Source of the DNA: Mesorhizobium sp. SCN 65-20
GTDB taxonomy: Bacteria > Pseudomonadota > Alphaproteobacteria > Rhizobiales > Rhizobiaceae
DNA: 64,000 nucleotides
Direction of reading: 5' to 3'
NCBI GenBank assembly: GCA_001724355.1
Contig: MEEF01000003.1
Span: 1 to 64,000 of the forward strand
Positions 51,669-60,750 of the stretch are shown here, piece by piece (within the stretch, counting starts at the first letter, position 1; each line of letters starts with the position of its first letter). The notes beneath the pieces are model-generated. The model worked only from the letters and a program-made list of their open reading frames with translations. It did no database searches and had not been told where the DNA came from. Both the position numbers and the translations under genes were made by a program.

Positions 51669-52856
51669 ATGGACATCATGAACACCAATGCCACCGCCAC
51701 GCGCGGCCGCTGGGCCGTTGCCGGCGCCTTCTTCATCAACGGCTTCGTCACCGGAAGCTGGGCGCCGCAAATCCCGCTGCTGCTGACGCGGCTGGAGATC
51801 TCCGAATTCGTCCTCGGTCTGCTGATCCTGGTCTTCGGGCTCGGAGCGCTGACCGCGATGCCCTTCTCGGGCTATCTGATGTCGAAGCGCGGCTCTCGCC
51901 CGGTGGTCATCGGCTTCGCCTGGATCGTCGTGTTCGCGCTGCTGCTTGTGGCCATGGCGCCCAATGTCTGGCTCACGGCCCTGACCATGTTCGTCTTCGG
52001 CGGCTCGATCGGCGCGATGGACGTCGCCATGAACGCCAATGCCGTCGCCGTCGAGAAGAAGCTCGCACGCGCCATCATGTCCTCGTCGCATGGCTTCTGG
52101 AGCCTCGGCGGCTTTGGCGGCGGCGCGCTCGGGGGCATCCTGATCCAGAATTTCGGCCATCTCGCGCATGCCGCGCTGGTAACCGCCGTGGCCGCCGCCA
52201 TGACGGCTTTCGCGCTCCGCCATCTGATTGCTGAAGACAAGCCGGTAGCGCACGACCACCAGCATTTCCGCCTTCCGCGCCTGCCGACCATCTATCTCGT
52301 CGGCATCATGGCCCTGTTCTCGATGATACCGGAGGGCGCGGTCCTCGACTGGGCGGCACTCTACCTCAAGCAGGAACTCGGCGCCGACATCGCTGTCGCC
52401 GGCTTCGCCTTCGCCGCTTTCTCGGGGATCATGGCGCTGATGCGCTTCCTCGGCGACGGCGTGCGCAACCGCTTCGGCGCGGTCAACACGCTGCGGGTGT
52501 CGGCGCTGCTCGCGGCCAGCGGCATGTTTGCAGCGGGGCTGGCTCCCAATGCCTGGGTGGCGATCGCCGCCTTCGCACTTTGCGGTTTCGGGGTGGCCAA
52601 CATGGTACCGATCGCCTTCTCGTCCGCCGGGAACCAACCCGGCGTTGCGCCCGGCATCGGCATGAGCGTGGTTACCACCATGGGCTATTCGGGCATTCTG
52701 GTCGCGCCGTCGGCCATCGGCTTCGCCGCCGAACACACCGGCTTCGCGCCGATCTTCCTGACCCTGTCAGGACTGCTGGTGATCGTCAGCCTGATGGCTG
52801 GCCTCGCCCGCCATGCCGACTTCAAGGCGGTTCCTCAGGCGGCCCCGGCAGAATAG
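51669..52856 (+). CDS. MFS transporter, YbjJ-like
   Basis: The product is 395 residues with about twelve membrane segments. YLMSKRGSRPVVIGFAWIVV is the loop-2 motif, and GGSIGAMDVAMNANAVAVEK followed by SSHGFWSLGGFGGGALGGI are marks of the YbjJ group. An ATG at 51678 in frame is a second possible start. The substrate is unknown. The last 22 bases overlap the end of the LysR gene on the other strand. Confidence 0.87.
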   Translation: MDIMNTNATATRGRWAVAGAFFINGFVTGSWAPQIPLLLTRLEISEFVLGLLILVFGLGALTAMPFSGYLMSKRGSRPVVIGFAWIVVFALLLVAMAPNVWLTALTMFVFGGSIGAMDVAMNANAVAVEKKLARAIMSSSHGFWSLGGFGGGALGGILIQNFGHLAHAALVTAVAAAMTAFALRHLIAEDKPVAHDHQHFRLPRLPTIYLVGIMALFSMIPEGAVLDWAALYLKQELGADIAVAGFAFAAFSGIMALMRFLGDGVRNRFGAVNTLRVSALLAASGMFAAGLAPNAWVAIAAFALCGFGVANMVPIAFSSAGNQPGVAPGIGMSVVTTMGYSGILVAPSAIGFAAEHTGFAPIFLTLSGLLVIVSLMAGLARHADFKAVPQAAPAE

Positions 52857-53728
52857 CGCCGCATCTCCTCGTGCAGGAAGTCCGCGACGCGGCGGATGCG
52901 GACGCTGGTGCGCACGTCGCGGTGCATCGCCAGCCAGACCGGCAGCACCGGAAGCGGCAGCTCGGGGAGGACAGCCTCGACGATCGGGTCGCGAGCGATG
53001 AGGGGCGCCTGGCCTATGCCGATGCCGTTGCCTGAACGAACCGCCTCCCAAAGCAGCGCATGGTTGTCGCTGCGCAGCCGGAACGCACTGCGCCCGATGC
53101 TGGGCAGGAAGCGCGCGAAGCCACGCACCATCTCGTCGCTGCGGTCGAAGCCGATCAGGTCGTGGGAGAGCAGGTCTGACGCCACCGAAGGGCGGCCGCG
53201 GCGGTCGAGATAGCCGACAGCCGCGCAGGTCCGCAACGGGATCTCCGTGACCTTTCGGGCTACCAGTTCGTTCTGCGCCGGTTGCACCATGCGGATCGCA
53301 ATGTCGGCGTCGCGACGAAGAAGGTTCTCGACCCGGTTCGAGGCGACGATTTCGAACTCTATGCCGGGCTCTTCCTGGCCGAGCCGCGCAAGCATCGGCG
53401 GCAACACATAGGCCGCGACGATCTCGCTCGCCGCGATCCTCACCGTGCCTTCGATCGCTTCCACCGACCCGAGCGCCAGCCGCGAGAAGGCGGCGGCCTC
53501 CTCGCTTACGACCTTGCCCCGCTCATAGAGCAGGCTTCCCGCTTCGGTAAGCGCGTAGCCCTGGCGCCCTCGTCGGAAGAGCGTCACGCCGAGGGCCTGC
53601 TCGAGTTCACCGATGTGGCGTCCGAGCGTTGGTTGGCTGGCCGATAATCGGCGCGCAGCTTCGGACAGACTTCCGGCCTCTGCCACCGCCACGAAACTCC
53701 GGATCAGATTCCAATCAGTGTCAGTCAT
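52835..53728 (-). CDS. LysR-family transcriptional regulator
   Basis: A 297-residue protein. The helix-turn-helix is at residues 1-65 (AVAEAGSLSEAARRLSASQP, TLGRHIGELEQALGVTLFRR), followed by the effector domain with IRIAASEIVAAYVLPPML. It is divergent from the SDR-like gene by 95 bases and overlaps the MFS gene tail to tail. An imperfect T-N11-A repeat (ATTCA-atac-TGAAT) sits over its own start codon. Confidence 0.93.
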   Translation of the reverse strand: MTDTDWNLIRSFVAVAEAGSLSEAARRLSASQPTLGRHIGELEQALGVTLFRRGRQGYALTEAGSLLYERGKVVSEEAAAFSRLALGSVEAIEGTVRIAASEIVAAYVLPPMLARLGQEEPGIEFEIVASNRVENLLRRDADIAIRMVQPAQNELVARKVTEIPLRTCAAVGYLDRRGRPSVASDLLSHDLIGFDRSDEMVRGFARFLPSIGRSAFRLRSDNHALLWEAVRSGNGIGIGQAPLIARDPIVEAVLPELPLPVLPVWLAMHRDVRTSVRIRRVADFLHEEMRRYSAGAA

Positions 53729-53823
53729 TCAATACTGAATAACCAAGTGCCAATTTCTGTCAATTTCAATTCACCTGCGCATATGGACAGTTAGGACCGT
53801 CACACGAACAGGAGTGAACGGAA

Positions 53824-54774
53824 ATGACCAAGATCGCGATATTGGGTGCCCGCGGGCGGCTTGGCCGTGCGGTCGCAAAGGCCTTTCTCGACGCAGGCTA
53901 CGAGGTCCGCGCTGTAACGCGCGACGGCAAGGCGCCGCGTGAACTCGCCGGTGCCGAGATCGTCGCGGCCAACGCACTTGACCGGGCCTCGCTCGTCCAC
54001 GCCACAGAGGGCGTCGACATCGTCTTCAACGGGCTCAGCCCGGTCTATTCGGATTGGAGCACGGTGATGCCGATGGCCGAGAACGTCATGGCGGCGTGCC
54101 ATGCGAACCGCGCGCTGCATCTGGTTGCCGGAACTGTTTACAATTTCGGATCGCCGATGCCGAGCGTCATCAGCGAGGAGACGCCGCAGAACCCAACGAC
54201 CGAGAAAGGGCGTATCCGCTCCGCCACGGAAGCACTCTACCGGCGCGAGGCCGAGGCAGGACGCGTGCGGACGATCCTGGTAAGGGCCGGCGACTTCTTC
54301 GGCGGCAAGGGGACCGGGTCGTGGTTCGACCTCGTGGTTGCGTCGAAACTGAACAAGGGCGTCTACACGGCGCCCGGCCAGGTCGACCTCGTGCATGCCT
54401 GGGCCTACCTACCCGATCTGGCGGCGACCTTCGTGGCACTGGCCGGACGCAGTTCGGAACTTGGCGCCTACGAGAATTTCAACCTGCCGGGACATGCGAT
54501 CACCGATCTGGAACTCAAGGCCTCGGTCGAGCGGGCCGTCGGCGGCAAGCTCAGGCTGGTCTCCATGCCGTGGTGGGTGCTGCGGGCCGGCAGCCCGTTC
54601 GTGCCGATGTGGAAGGCGATTGCATCCATGTCCTACCTCCGCTTCGAGGCGCACAGGCTGGTGTCGACTCGGCTGGCTGGCGCCATCGGTGCCGTGCCGC
54701 ACACACCCCTCGACCTGGCCGTTACAGGCGCGCTCGCCGATCTCGGATTGCTGCCGCCGTCGCGCGGCGCCTGA
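53824..54774 (+). CDS. NAD(P)-dependent epimerase/dehydratase-like protein (atypical SDR)
   Basis: The product is 316 residues. It opens with a Rossmann motif of the atypical type (IAILGARGRLGRAVAKAFLD). HLVAGTVYNFGSP takes the place of the usual Ser segment, and the Tyr is at ATEALYRREAEAGRVRTILV without the classic YxxxK. Catalysis is therefore uncertain, and some members only bind NADPH. The neighbouring LysR gene is probably its regulator. Confidence 0.85.
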   Translation: MTKIAILGARGRLGRAVAKAFLDAGYEVRAVTRDGKAPRELAGAEIVAANALDRASLVHATEGVDIVFNGLSPVYSDWSTVMPMAENVMAACHANRALHLVAGTVYNFGSPMPSVISEETPQNPTTEKGRIRSATEALYRREAEAGRVRTILVRAGDFFGGKGTGSWFDLVVASKLNKGVYTAPGQVDLVHAWAYLPDLAATFVALAGRSSELGAYENFNLPGHAITDLELKASVERAVGGKLRLVSMPWWVLRAGSPFVPMWKAIASMSYLRFEAHRLVSTRLAGAIGAVPHTPLDLAVTGALADLGLLPPSRGA

Positions 54775-54794
54775 GGGGAGGAGGAGGGCTGCGC

Positions 54795-54953
54795 TCAGAC
54801 GCGGCCGAGCAGCAGCAGCACGAGCAGCACGACAAGCAGGATGCCCACGATGCCGGATGGCCCGTAGCCCCACGAACGCGAGTGCGGCCATGCCGGGATC
54901 GCTCCGATGAGGATGAGGATCAGGATGATGAGCAGCAGTGTCGTCAGGGTCAT
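54795..54953 (-). CDS. DUF3309-type small membrane peptide
   Basis: The product is 52 residues from the ATG at 54953, with GGAAGA just upstream; a longer in-frame start would lie in the terminator region. Two hydrophobic helices (LLLIILILILIGAIP and GIVGILLVVLLVLLLLG) flank a loop PAWPHSRSWGYGPSGI, the DUF3309 pattern. Function is unknown. Confidence 0.8.
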   Translation of the reverse strand: MTLTTLLLIILILILIGAIPAWPHSRSWGYGPSGIVGILLVVLLVLLLLGRV

Positions 54954-54993
54954 TCTTCCAGCCTGTGCTTGGTTGACATGGTTCCCGAACGCG

Positions 54994-55020
54994 AAAAGCC
55001 GCCCGGATGTTCCGGACGGC
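54994..55020 (-). terminator. Intrinsic terminator after the RND operon
   Basis: On the minus strand a 9-bp stem (gccgtccgg / ccgggcggc, one T-G pair) with a 5-base loop is followed by TTTT. It lies 27 bases after the RND permease stop. Confidence 0.8.
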
Positions 55021-55046
55021 CTTTCTGGCACTTAATCCGCCAGCGG

Positions 55047-58000
55047 CTATTCCGCCGCCTTGGGGAAGGTCGCGGCAGCCTCCTTGGTTGCAGGCTCGGG
55101 GGGCGCGCCACTGACTTCGACCTTCCGGCCCCAACGGAACAGCTTGCTGAACCAGCCGCGCTGGCCGGGCTTGCGCTTCTCGCGGGTGAACACCATCAGC
55201 ATCGCCGGCGTCACCACCAGGGTGAGAACGGTGGCGAAGGACAGGCCGAAGACGATGGCCGAGGAAAGGGCGATCCACCACTGGGTCGACGGCGCGTTGA
55301 TGGTCGTCTCCTGGTGGAAGATTTCCAGGCCGAGGCCGAACGCGATCGGAGCCACGCCCAGGATGGCCGACAAAGCGGTCAGCACCACCGGCCGGGCGCG
55401 TTCGCGGCAGGTCTGGAGCACGGCGTCGAGCTTGTTCCAGCCCTCGTCGCGCAGCCTGTCATAGGTGTCGATCAGCACGATGTTGTTGTTCACCACGACG
55501 CCGGCAAGCGCGATCATGCCGATGCCCGACATGACGATCACGAAGGCCTGCCCGGTGAGCAGCATGCCGAGCAACGCCCCGACGGTCGCCATGACAACGC
55601 AGGTCAGTACCAGCACCACGCTGGTGAACTTGTTGAACTGCGCGAGCAGCACGATGAAGATCAGGAAGATCGCCGCGCCGAAGGCATTGCCCAGGAAGGC
55701 GCTCGCTTCGGCGCTGTCCTCGTTCGAGCCGGCGAGCTTCCAGTCGATGCCGGGCTGCGCCATCTCGCCAACGACCTTGCTGACCTCTGCCTGCACCGCC
55801 GCTACCTGGAACCCGGATGCGACGTTGCCGGAGATGGTGATCGTGCGCTTGGCGTCGATGCGATTGAGGACGCCAACCGTGGGCTCCGGCTTGCGCGACA
55901 CGAAGTTCGAGATCGGCACCGAGCCCTTCGGCGTGACGATGCGAAGCTGGTCGAGCGCGGCAAGCGTGCGGCGATCTTCCGGAAGGCGCAGCCTGATGTC
56001 CACCGCGTCGTCGGCTCCGGCCGGGCGATAGTCGGTGAGCTTGAGGCCCGTGGTCACGAGCTGCACCATGGTGCCGACCGAGGTCGGGCTGACGCCATAT
56101 TGTGCGGCCTTCGAACGGTCGACCTCGAGCGCCCAGTCGATGCCGGGTGGCGGCAGGCCGTCGGAGATATCGATGACGCCAGGCACCTTGGAGACGGCCG
56201 CCGCGACCTTCTTGGCGTAGTCGTTCAGACCCGCCGGATCGACCGCCGACAGCTGCACCTGGATCGCCTTGCCAGTGGGCGGGCCTGCATCCGGCACGCG
56301 TACCTCGACGTCCACGCCAGGAATACCGGCCATCACGGTACGCAATTCATCGAGGATGACATGCGCCGACTTGCGCTCGCGCCAGTCGATGAACTCGTAC
56401 TGGATAACGCCCACGACATCCTGCGGGATCTCGTCGCCGCCCCGCGATTTGCCCACCCGGGTATAGACGGACTTGATGCCGGGCCAGCCGAGGATGCGGT
56501 TCTCGGCTGCGCGGGTTGCGGTGTCCATCTCGTCGAGCGAGAGGTTGCCGCGCGCATGCACGTAGAGCAGGCCGTAGTCTGGCTCGACGGTCGGGAAGAA
56601 CTCCACGCCGTTGCCGAACTTGACATAGGCATAGGTGCCGCCTGTCAGCAGCGCGACCGTCAGCACCAGTGCCGTGATCGGGTAGGTGACCGCCTTCCTG
56701 ACGACGGCCATGTAGGCGCCGTCCTTGAGGTGCTCTTCCTCATGGACCGGAGCCTTGGCGAACAGGGCCCCGAGCGTCGGCGCGAATATCAGTGCGTAGG
56801 CCATCGACGCAGCCAGCGTCACGATTAGCGTGATCGGCAGGTACTTCATGAAGTCGCCGATGATGCCGGGCCAGAACAGCAGCGGCGAGAAGGCCGCGAT
56901 GCGGGTCATGGTGGCGGCGATGACCGGACCGGCCATGCGCTTGGCGGCCAGTTCGAAGGCTTCCTCCTTCGGCATGCCTTCCGACATGCGGCGTTCGGCG
57001 AATTCGGTGACGATGATGGCGTCGTCGACCAGCATGCCGACGGCAAGGATCAGGCTGAACAGCACGATCATGTTGATCGTGTAGCCCATCAATGCCAGCG
57101 CCAGGATGCCCATCAGGAAGGACGATGGGATGGCGAGGCCGATCAGCAGCGAGGCGCGGCCCGACAAGGCATAGAGGATGACGATGAACACCAGGATGAC
57201 GGCGATCAGCACGTGGTTCTGCAGATCGGCCAGCAGCTGGTTGACGAAGACCGACTTGTCCTGGGTGTAGGTGACCGTCATGCCCTCGGGCGCGTTCTTC
57301 ACGAACGCGTCCGCAACCGCCTTGGCCCCTTCGATGGTCTCGACGATGTTGGCGCCGATGCGCTTCTTCACCTCGATGGCGATGGCCGGCTTGCCGTCGA
57401 GACGGGTGATCGTCTCGGCGTCCTTGAATGTCGAGCGTACGGTGGCTAGGTCCTCAACGCGCACGACGGCGTTCGGCGTCGCGACGACGGGCAGCCGCGC
57501 CACGTCCTCGGGGGTTTCGATCAGTGCCGGCACCTTGACCGCATACTTGCCCTCGGTGCCCTCGATGGCGCCGGCGGCAACCAGGCTGTTCGATTGTCCT
57601 ATGCCAAGGATCAACTGGTCGAGCTGAAGGCCGTAGGAAGACAGCTTGACCGGGTCGATGATCGCCTCGACGAGTTCGTCGCGCGAGCCCTGCAGCGTGC
57701 CTTCCAGCACGCCCGGGACTTCCTCGATCCGGTCACGCAACTGCTTGGCGGCCGCGGTCAGGGCCCGTTCCGGCACGTCGCCGGACAAGGTGACCACGAG
57801 AACGGGGAATTCCGAGAGGTTGACCTCGTTGACGGTCGGTTCCTCGACGCCGGCAGGCAGGTCGCGCTTGGCGTCCTGAACCTTGTTGCGCGTGTCGATC
57901 AGCGCATCGCCCAGGTCCACCGACGGGTCGAACTCGACGATGACGTTGGCGCCGCCCTGAAAGGCGTTCGACTTCATCTCCTTGAGGCCCTTCAGGTTCT

Positions 58001-58214
58001 TGAGCTGGGACTCTACGGGACGAAGCAGAAGGCGTTCGGCGTCCTCAGGGGAAATGCCCTGATAGACGAGGCTCACATACATGATCGGGATGGCGACGTC
58101 CGGCTCGGCTTCCTTGGGGACGGCGCGGTACGCGAGCGTACCGGCAATCACCAGGAACAGCAGGACCGATAGTGTCAGCCGCGCATTGCGGATCGCAAGC
58201 TTGACGATGTCCAT
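55047..58214 (-). CDS. RND-family efflux transporter permease (AcrB-like)
   Basis: A 1055-residue inner-membrane pump of the HAE/AcrB class with the usual two-fold repeat. MDIVKLAIRNARLTLSVLLF is helix 1, followed by a periplasmic domain with YQGISPEDAERLLLRPVESQ. AVGMLVDDAIIVTEFAERRM in helix 4 carries the proton-relay Asp pair. The second half holds GVVVNNNIVLIDTYDRLRDE. The substrate is unknown. It follows the adaptor gene after a 3-base gap. Confidence 0.94.
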   Translation of the reverse strand: MDIVKLAIRNARLTLSVLLFLVIAGTLAYRAVPKEAEPDVAIPIMYVSLVYQGISPEDAERLLLRPVESQLKNLKGLKEMKSNAFQGGANVIVEFDPSVDLGDALIDTRNKVQDAKRDLPAGVEEPTVNEVNLSEFPVLVVTLSGDVPERALTAAAKQLRDRIEEVPGVLEGTLQGSRDELVEAIIDPVKLSSYGLQLDQLILGIGQSNSLVAAGAIEGTEGKYAVKVPALIETPEDVARLPVVATPNAVVRVEDLATVRSTFKDAETITRLDGKPAIAIEVKKRIGANIVETIEGAKAVADAFVKNAPEGMTVTYTQDKSVFVNQLLADLQNHVLIAVILVFIVILYALSGRASLLIGLAIPSSFLMGILALALMGYTINMIVLFSLILAVGMLVDDAIIVTEFAERRMSEGMPKEEAFELAAKRMAGPVIAATMTRIAAFSPLLFWPGIIGDFMKYLPITLIVTLAASMAYALIFAPTLGALFAKAPVHEEEHLKDGAYMAVVRKAVTYPITALVLTVALLTGGTYAYVKFGNGVEFFPTVEPDYGLLYVHARGNLSLDEMDTATRAAENRILGWPGIKSVYTRVGKSRGGDEIPQDVVGVIQYEFIDWRERKSAHVILDELRTVMAGIPGVDVEVRVPDAGPPTGKAIQVQLSAVDPAGLNDYAKKVAAAVSKVPGVIDISDGLPPPGIDWALEVDRSKAAQYGVSPTSVGTMVQLVTTGLKLTDYRPAGADDAVDIRLRLPEDRRTLAALDQLRIVTPKGSVPISNFVSRKPEPTVGVLNRIDAKRTITISGNVASGFQVAAVQAEVSKVVGEMAQPGIDWKLAGSNEDSAEASAFLGNAFGAAIFLIFIVLLAQFNKFTSVVLVLTCVVMATVGALLGMLLTGQAFVIVMSGIGMIALAGVVVNNNIVLIDTYDRLRDEGWNKLDAVLQTCRERARPVVLTALSAILGVAPIAFGLGLEIFHQETTINAPSTQWWIALSSAIVFGLSFATVLTLVVTPAMLMVFTREKRKPGQRGWFSKLFRWGRKVEVSGAPPEPATKEAAATFPKAAE

Positions 58215-58217
58215 GGA

Positions 58218-59345
58218 TCACTGCGTCCCGGTCGCGTCGACAAGCTTCTTGATGATCGCCTCGGTGGCGGGCTGCGCTGTCACCGTATCGCCTTCCTTGA
58301 CCAGGTCCTGGCCGGCGATGATGATTTTCGCATCGGCTGGAATGCCGCCGAGCAACAGGCCCTTCTGGGTGTCGTCCACAAGGTCAATCGGGAAGAACTG
58401 CACCTTGGACGCGGCATCGACGGCGCGTATGCCGATGTCGCCATTCTCGCCCAGCGTCACCACCGAACGCGGCAACATCACTGCATCGACCGGCTTAGCG
58501 CGGATCGTGATCTCGGCGGTCATTCCGGCCGGGATGGCTCCATCCGGGTTGGGGATCGCGATCTCCACGGGGAAAGTCCTCGTCTCGGAAGTCGCGTCAC
58601 GGCTGATGTAGCGAAGCTTGCCGGTGACGACGTCGCCATTGACGAGCTGCACTTCCGCTTCGTCGCCGATCTTGATGTAGCGCAGGTCGCGCTCGCTGAT
58701 TTCGCCCTTGGCGAGGATCGGATCGAGGTTGAGGACGGTGGCGACTTCAGTGCCCTGCATCACGGAGCTTCCGAGCTCGACATTGACACGGTCCACCACG
58801 CCGTCGAACGGCGCCTTGATCTCGTTGCGCGACAGCTCCGCCTCGGCGGTCTGGATCATCGCCAGCGCCGTAGCGTAGGACGACCAGGCGCTGTCGGCCT
58901 GCAGCTTAGGCATGCTGCCGGCCTTCATCAGTTTCTGCGCCGCCTCCCATTCCGCCTTGCGCTGCGCGAGCACGGCCTTGGCCGTTTCGAGCGCCGCGGC
59001 CCTGTCCTCGACGTCAAGCATCAGGACCCGGTCACCCTTCTTGATATGGTCGCCCCGCTTGACCGGCAGGTCGGCGATGACGCCGGTGTTGCGCGTCGCC
59101 AGCGTCGCGCGCTTGTCGGCCTCGGTCTGGCCCGACACGCGAATGGCGCGCGCATGGTCGATGCGTGGCGGCACGATCACCATGACGGTGCGCGGCGGCG
59201 CCTTGGGCTGCTCGGCTACGGCCGGCTTTTCTTCAGGTGCTGTTTGTGCGCTGCCCACCGAGGAGAATTTGCCGGTGCCCATCCAGGCTGCAAAACCGAC
59301 GAGCACGACCAAGGCTGCAAGCTTGTGAAACCTAATCTTCGACAT
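58218..59345 (-). CDS. RND efflux periplasmic adaptor protein
   Basis: A 375-residue membrane-fusion protein. A signal or anchor helix is at the N-terminus (KLAALVVLVGFAAWMG). The lipoyl half-motifs GVIADLPVKRGDHIKKGDRV and EIKAPFDGVVDRVNVELGSS flank a helical hairpin. The beta-barrel follows with ISERDLRYIKIGDEAEVQLV. It joins the RND permease to an outer-membrane channel. No outer-membrane factor gene lies nearby, so the pair probably shares a TolC-like channel. Confidence 0.92.
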   Translation of the reverse strand: MSKIRFHKLAALVVLVGFAAWMGTGKFSSVGSAQTAPEEKPAVAEQPKAPPRTVMVIVPPRIDHARAIRVSGQTEADKRATLATRNTGVIADLPVKRGDHIKKGDRVLMLDVEDRAAALETAKAVLAQRKAEWEAAQKLMKAGSMPKLQADSAWSSYATALAMIQTAEAELSRNEIKAPFDGVVDRVNVELGSSVMQGTEVATVLNLDPILAKGEISERDLRYIKIGDEAEVQLVNGDVVTGKLRYISRDATSETRTFPVEIAIPNPDGAIPAGMTAEITIRAKPVDAVMLPRSVVTLGENGDIGIRAVDAASKVQFFPIDLVDDTQKGLLLGGIPADAKIIIAGQDLVKEGDTVTAQPATEAIIKKLVDATGTQ

Positions 59346-59520
59346 TGTCGTTATCCGTTAGGGACGGCTACGGCTCACCGCCATCTTGCTTGGCGCGTCG
59401 ACCCGATATGGGGGCGCACCACACCGCATTCAATCCGTCATGGGGGCAGAGTGACGGAAGGGCCGACTTCTACATCAAATGTGCAGCGCAATATAGTCAG
59501 AAAAAGTAATGGAAAGATCA

Positions 59521-59550
59521 TGCTGACAAAACTGGCAGGAACTGTCAGCA
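59521..59550. promoter_or_regulatory. Inverted repeat upstream of the RND operon
   Basis: TGCTGACA and TGTCAGCA are perfect reverse complements separated by 14 bases, whose middle contains ctggcag. The element lies 175 bases before the adaptor start and 51 bases past the patatin stop. It may be an operator for the efflux operon or a hairpin ending the patatin transcript. Confidence 0.4.
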
Positions 59551-59601
59551 CGTAGTCATCAGCACGGCTTTTGCCCGGGATTTCGCCGCTTGGTTGTGCT
59601 G

Positions 59602-60720
59602 TCAAACAGCAGCCGGCTTGGTCCTCGTTGCCAGGAATTCGCGCACGCGCCGCCCCATGGAAGGGCCACGCACCGGCTTGAGGCCCTCGTCGAGTTCACC
59701 CGACAGATCGACCGTCGCGGTCTTTCCTACCGAATCAAAGTTGTCCTCGAGCCAGCCGCTGGCGGCGGTCCGGCCGAGATCGCGCAAGTATTCGAGGAAG
59801 GCCCATTCAGCGTTAATCTTAGAGGAGGCGGAAAGATCCTTGAAGGCTTCGTCGGCATCGATGCGATGCATGCGGATGTCGCGATACTCGCCGTGCGGCA
59901 GGCGGCCAGCAGCGATCAGTTCCTTGACGAAGGCGATGGCCCGGAATTCGCGCAGCAGGCCTGCATTGAAGGTGATCTCGTCGATGCGGTTCTGGATCTC
60001 GTTTGCAGTGCGCGGCACCTGCTCGCGGACGACCGGGTTGATCTGGACGAGCAGCACGTCCTCGGTGTCGTTCGCCCTGAAGAAGGGATAGATCGCCGGA
60101 TTGCCGCCGTAGCCGCCGTCCCAGTAGGGCACGCCCTTGATCTCGACCGCCTGGAAGATCTGCGGCAGGCAGGCCGAAGCCATCACCGTGTCCAACTCGA
60201 TCTCGCCGTCGCTGAAGACGCGAAGCTGACCGGTCTCGACATTGGTCGCCGATATGAACAGGTCGATCGCCCGGCAGGCGCGTACGTTGCCGAAGTCGAT
60301 CTCTTCGGCCACCACGTCGCGCAGCGGATTGATGTTCATCGGATTGGCGAGATAGGGCGAGAAGACGCGCGACATGGTGTCGAACCAGATGAAGCCGGGT
60401 GTATTCTCGACCGACCAATTGCCCCACATCATGTCCCAGGGGGAGCGCTGCACCGGACTGAAGCGCCCCTTGCGCGCCACCGCCCGCCAGAAATCCGCCA
60501 GTTTTTGGCGCGCGCCGTCGCGGCCGCCGCGAACCCAGCCGTCGGCGAGGGCGACCGCATTCATCGCGCCGGCGCTCGTGCCCGACACCGCCTTGATGTC
60601 GAGCCTGCCGTCCTCGAGCAACCGGTCGAGCACGCCCCAGGAGAAGGCTCCGTGCGAGCCTCCGCCCTGCAGTGCGACGTTGATCGGCTTGGTTTCCCCC
60701 GCCTTGCCGTTGCCGTTCAT
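59602..60720 (-). CDS. Patatin-like phospholipase/esterase
   Basis: The product is 372 residues. It has the oxyanion Gly-rich loop QGGGSHGAFSWGVLDRLLED, the nucleophile Ser in GTSAGAMNAV, and the catalytic Asp in YWDGGYGGNPAIYP, so the Ser-Asp dyad is complete. Patatins hydrolyse acyl esters of lipids or polyhydroxyalkanoate. It starts 30 bases after the stop of the 3-hydroxybutyrate dehydrogenase gene on the same strand. Confidence 0.92.
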   Translation of the reverse strand: MNGNGKAGETKPINVALQGGGSHGAFSWGVLDRLLEDGRLDIKAVSGTSAGAMNAVALADGWVRGGRDGARQKLADFWRAVARKGRFSPVQRSPWDMMWGNWSVENTPGFIWFDTMSRVFSPYLANPMNINPLRDVVAEEIDFGNVRACRAIDLFISATNVETGQLRVFSDGEIELDTVMASACLPQIFQAVEIKGVPYWDGGYGGNPAIYPFFRANDTEDVLLVQINPVVREQVPRTANEIQNRIDEITFNAGLLREFRAIAFVKELIAAGRLPHGEYRDIRMHRIDADEAFKDLSASSKINAEWAFLEYLRDLGRTAASGWLEDNFDSVGKTATVDLSGELDEGLKPVRGPSMGRRVREFLATRTKPAAV

Positions 60721-60750
60721 GGCGCCGTCCCCGTCCTTAGCTATTGTCGG

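Noticed and set aside
54054-56828. A 924-codon plus-strand frame opposite the RND permease
   Set aside because: Same antisense composition artefact; it also runs through the SDR-like gene, the DUF3309 gene and a terminator.
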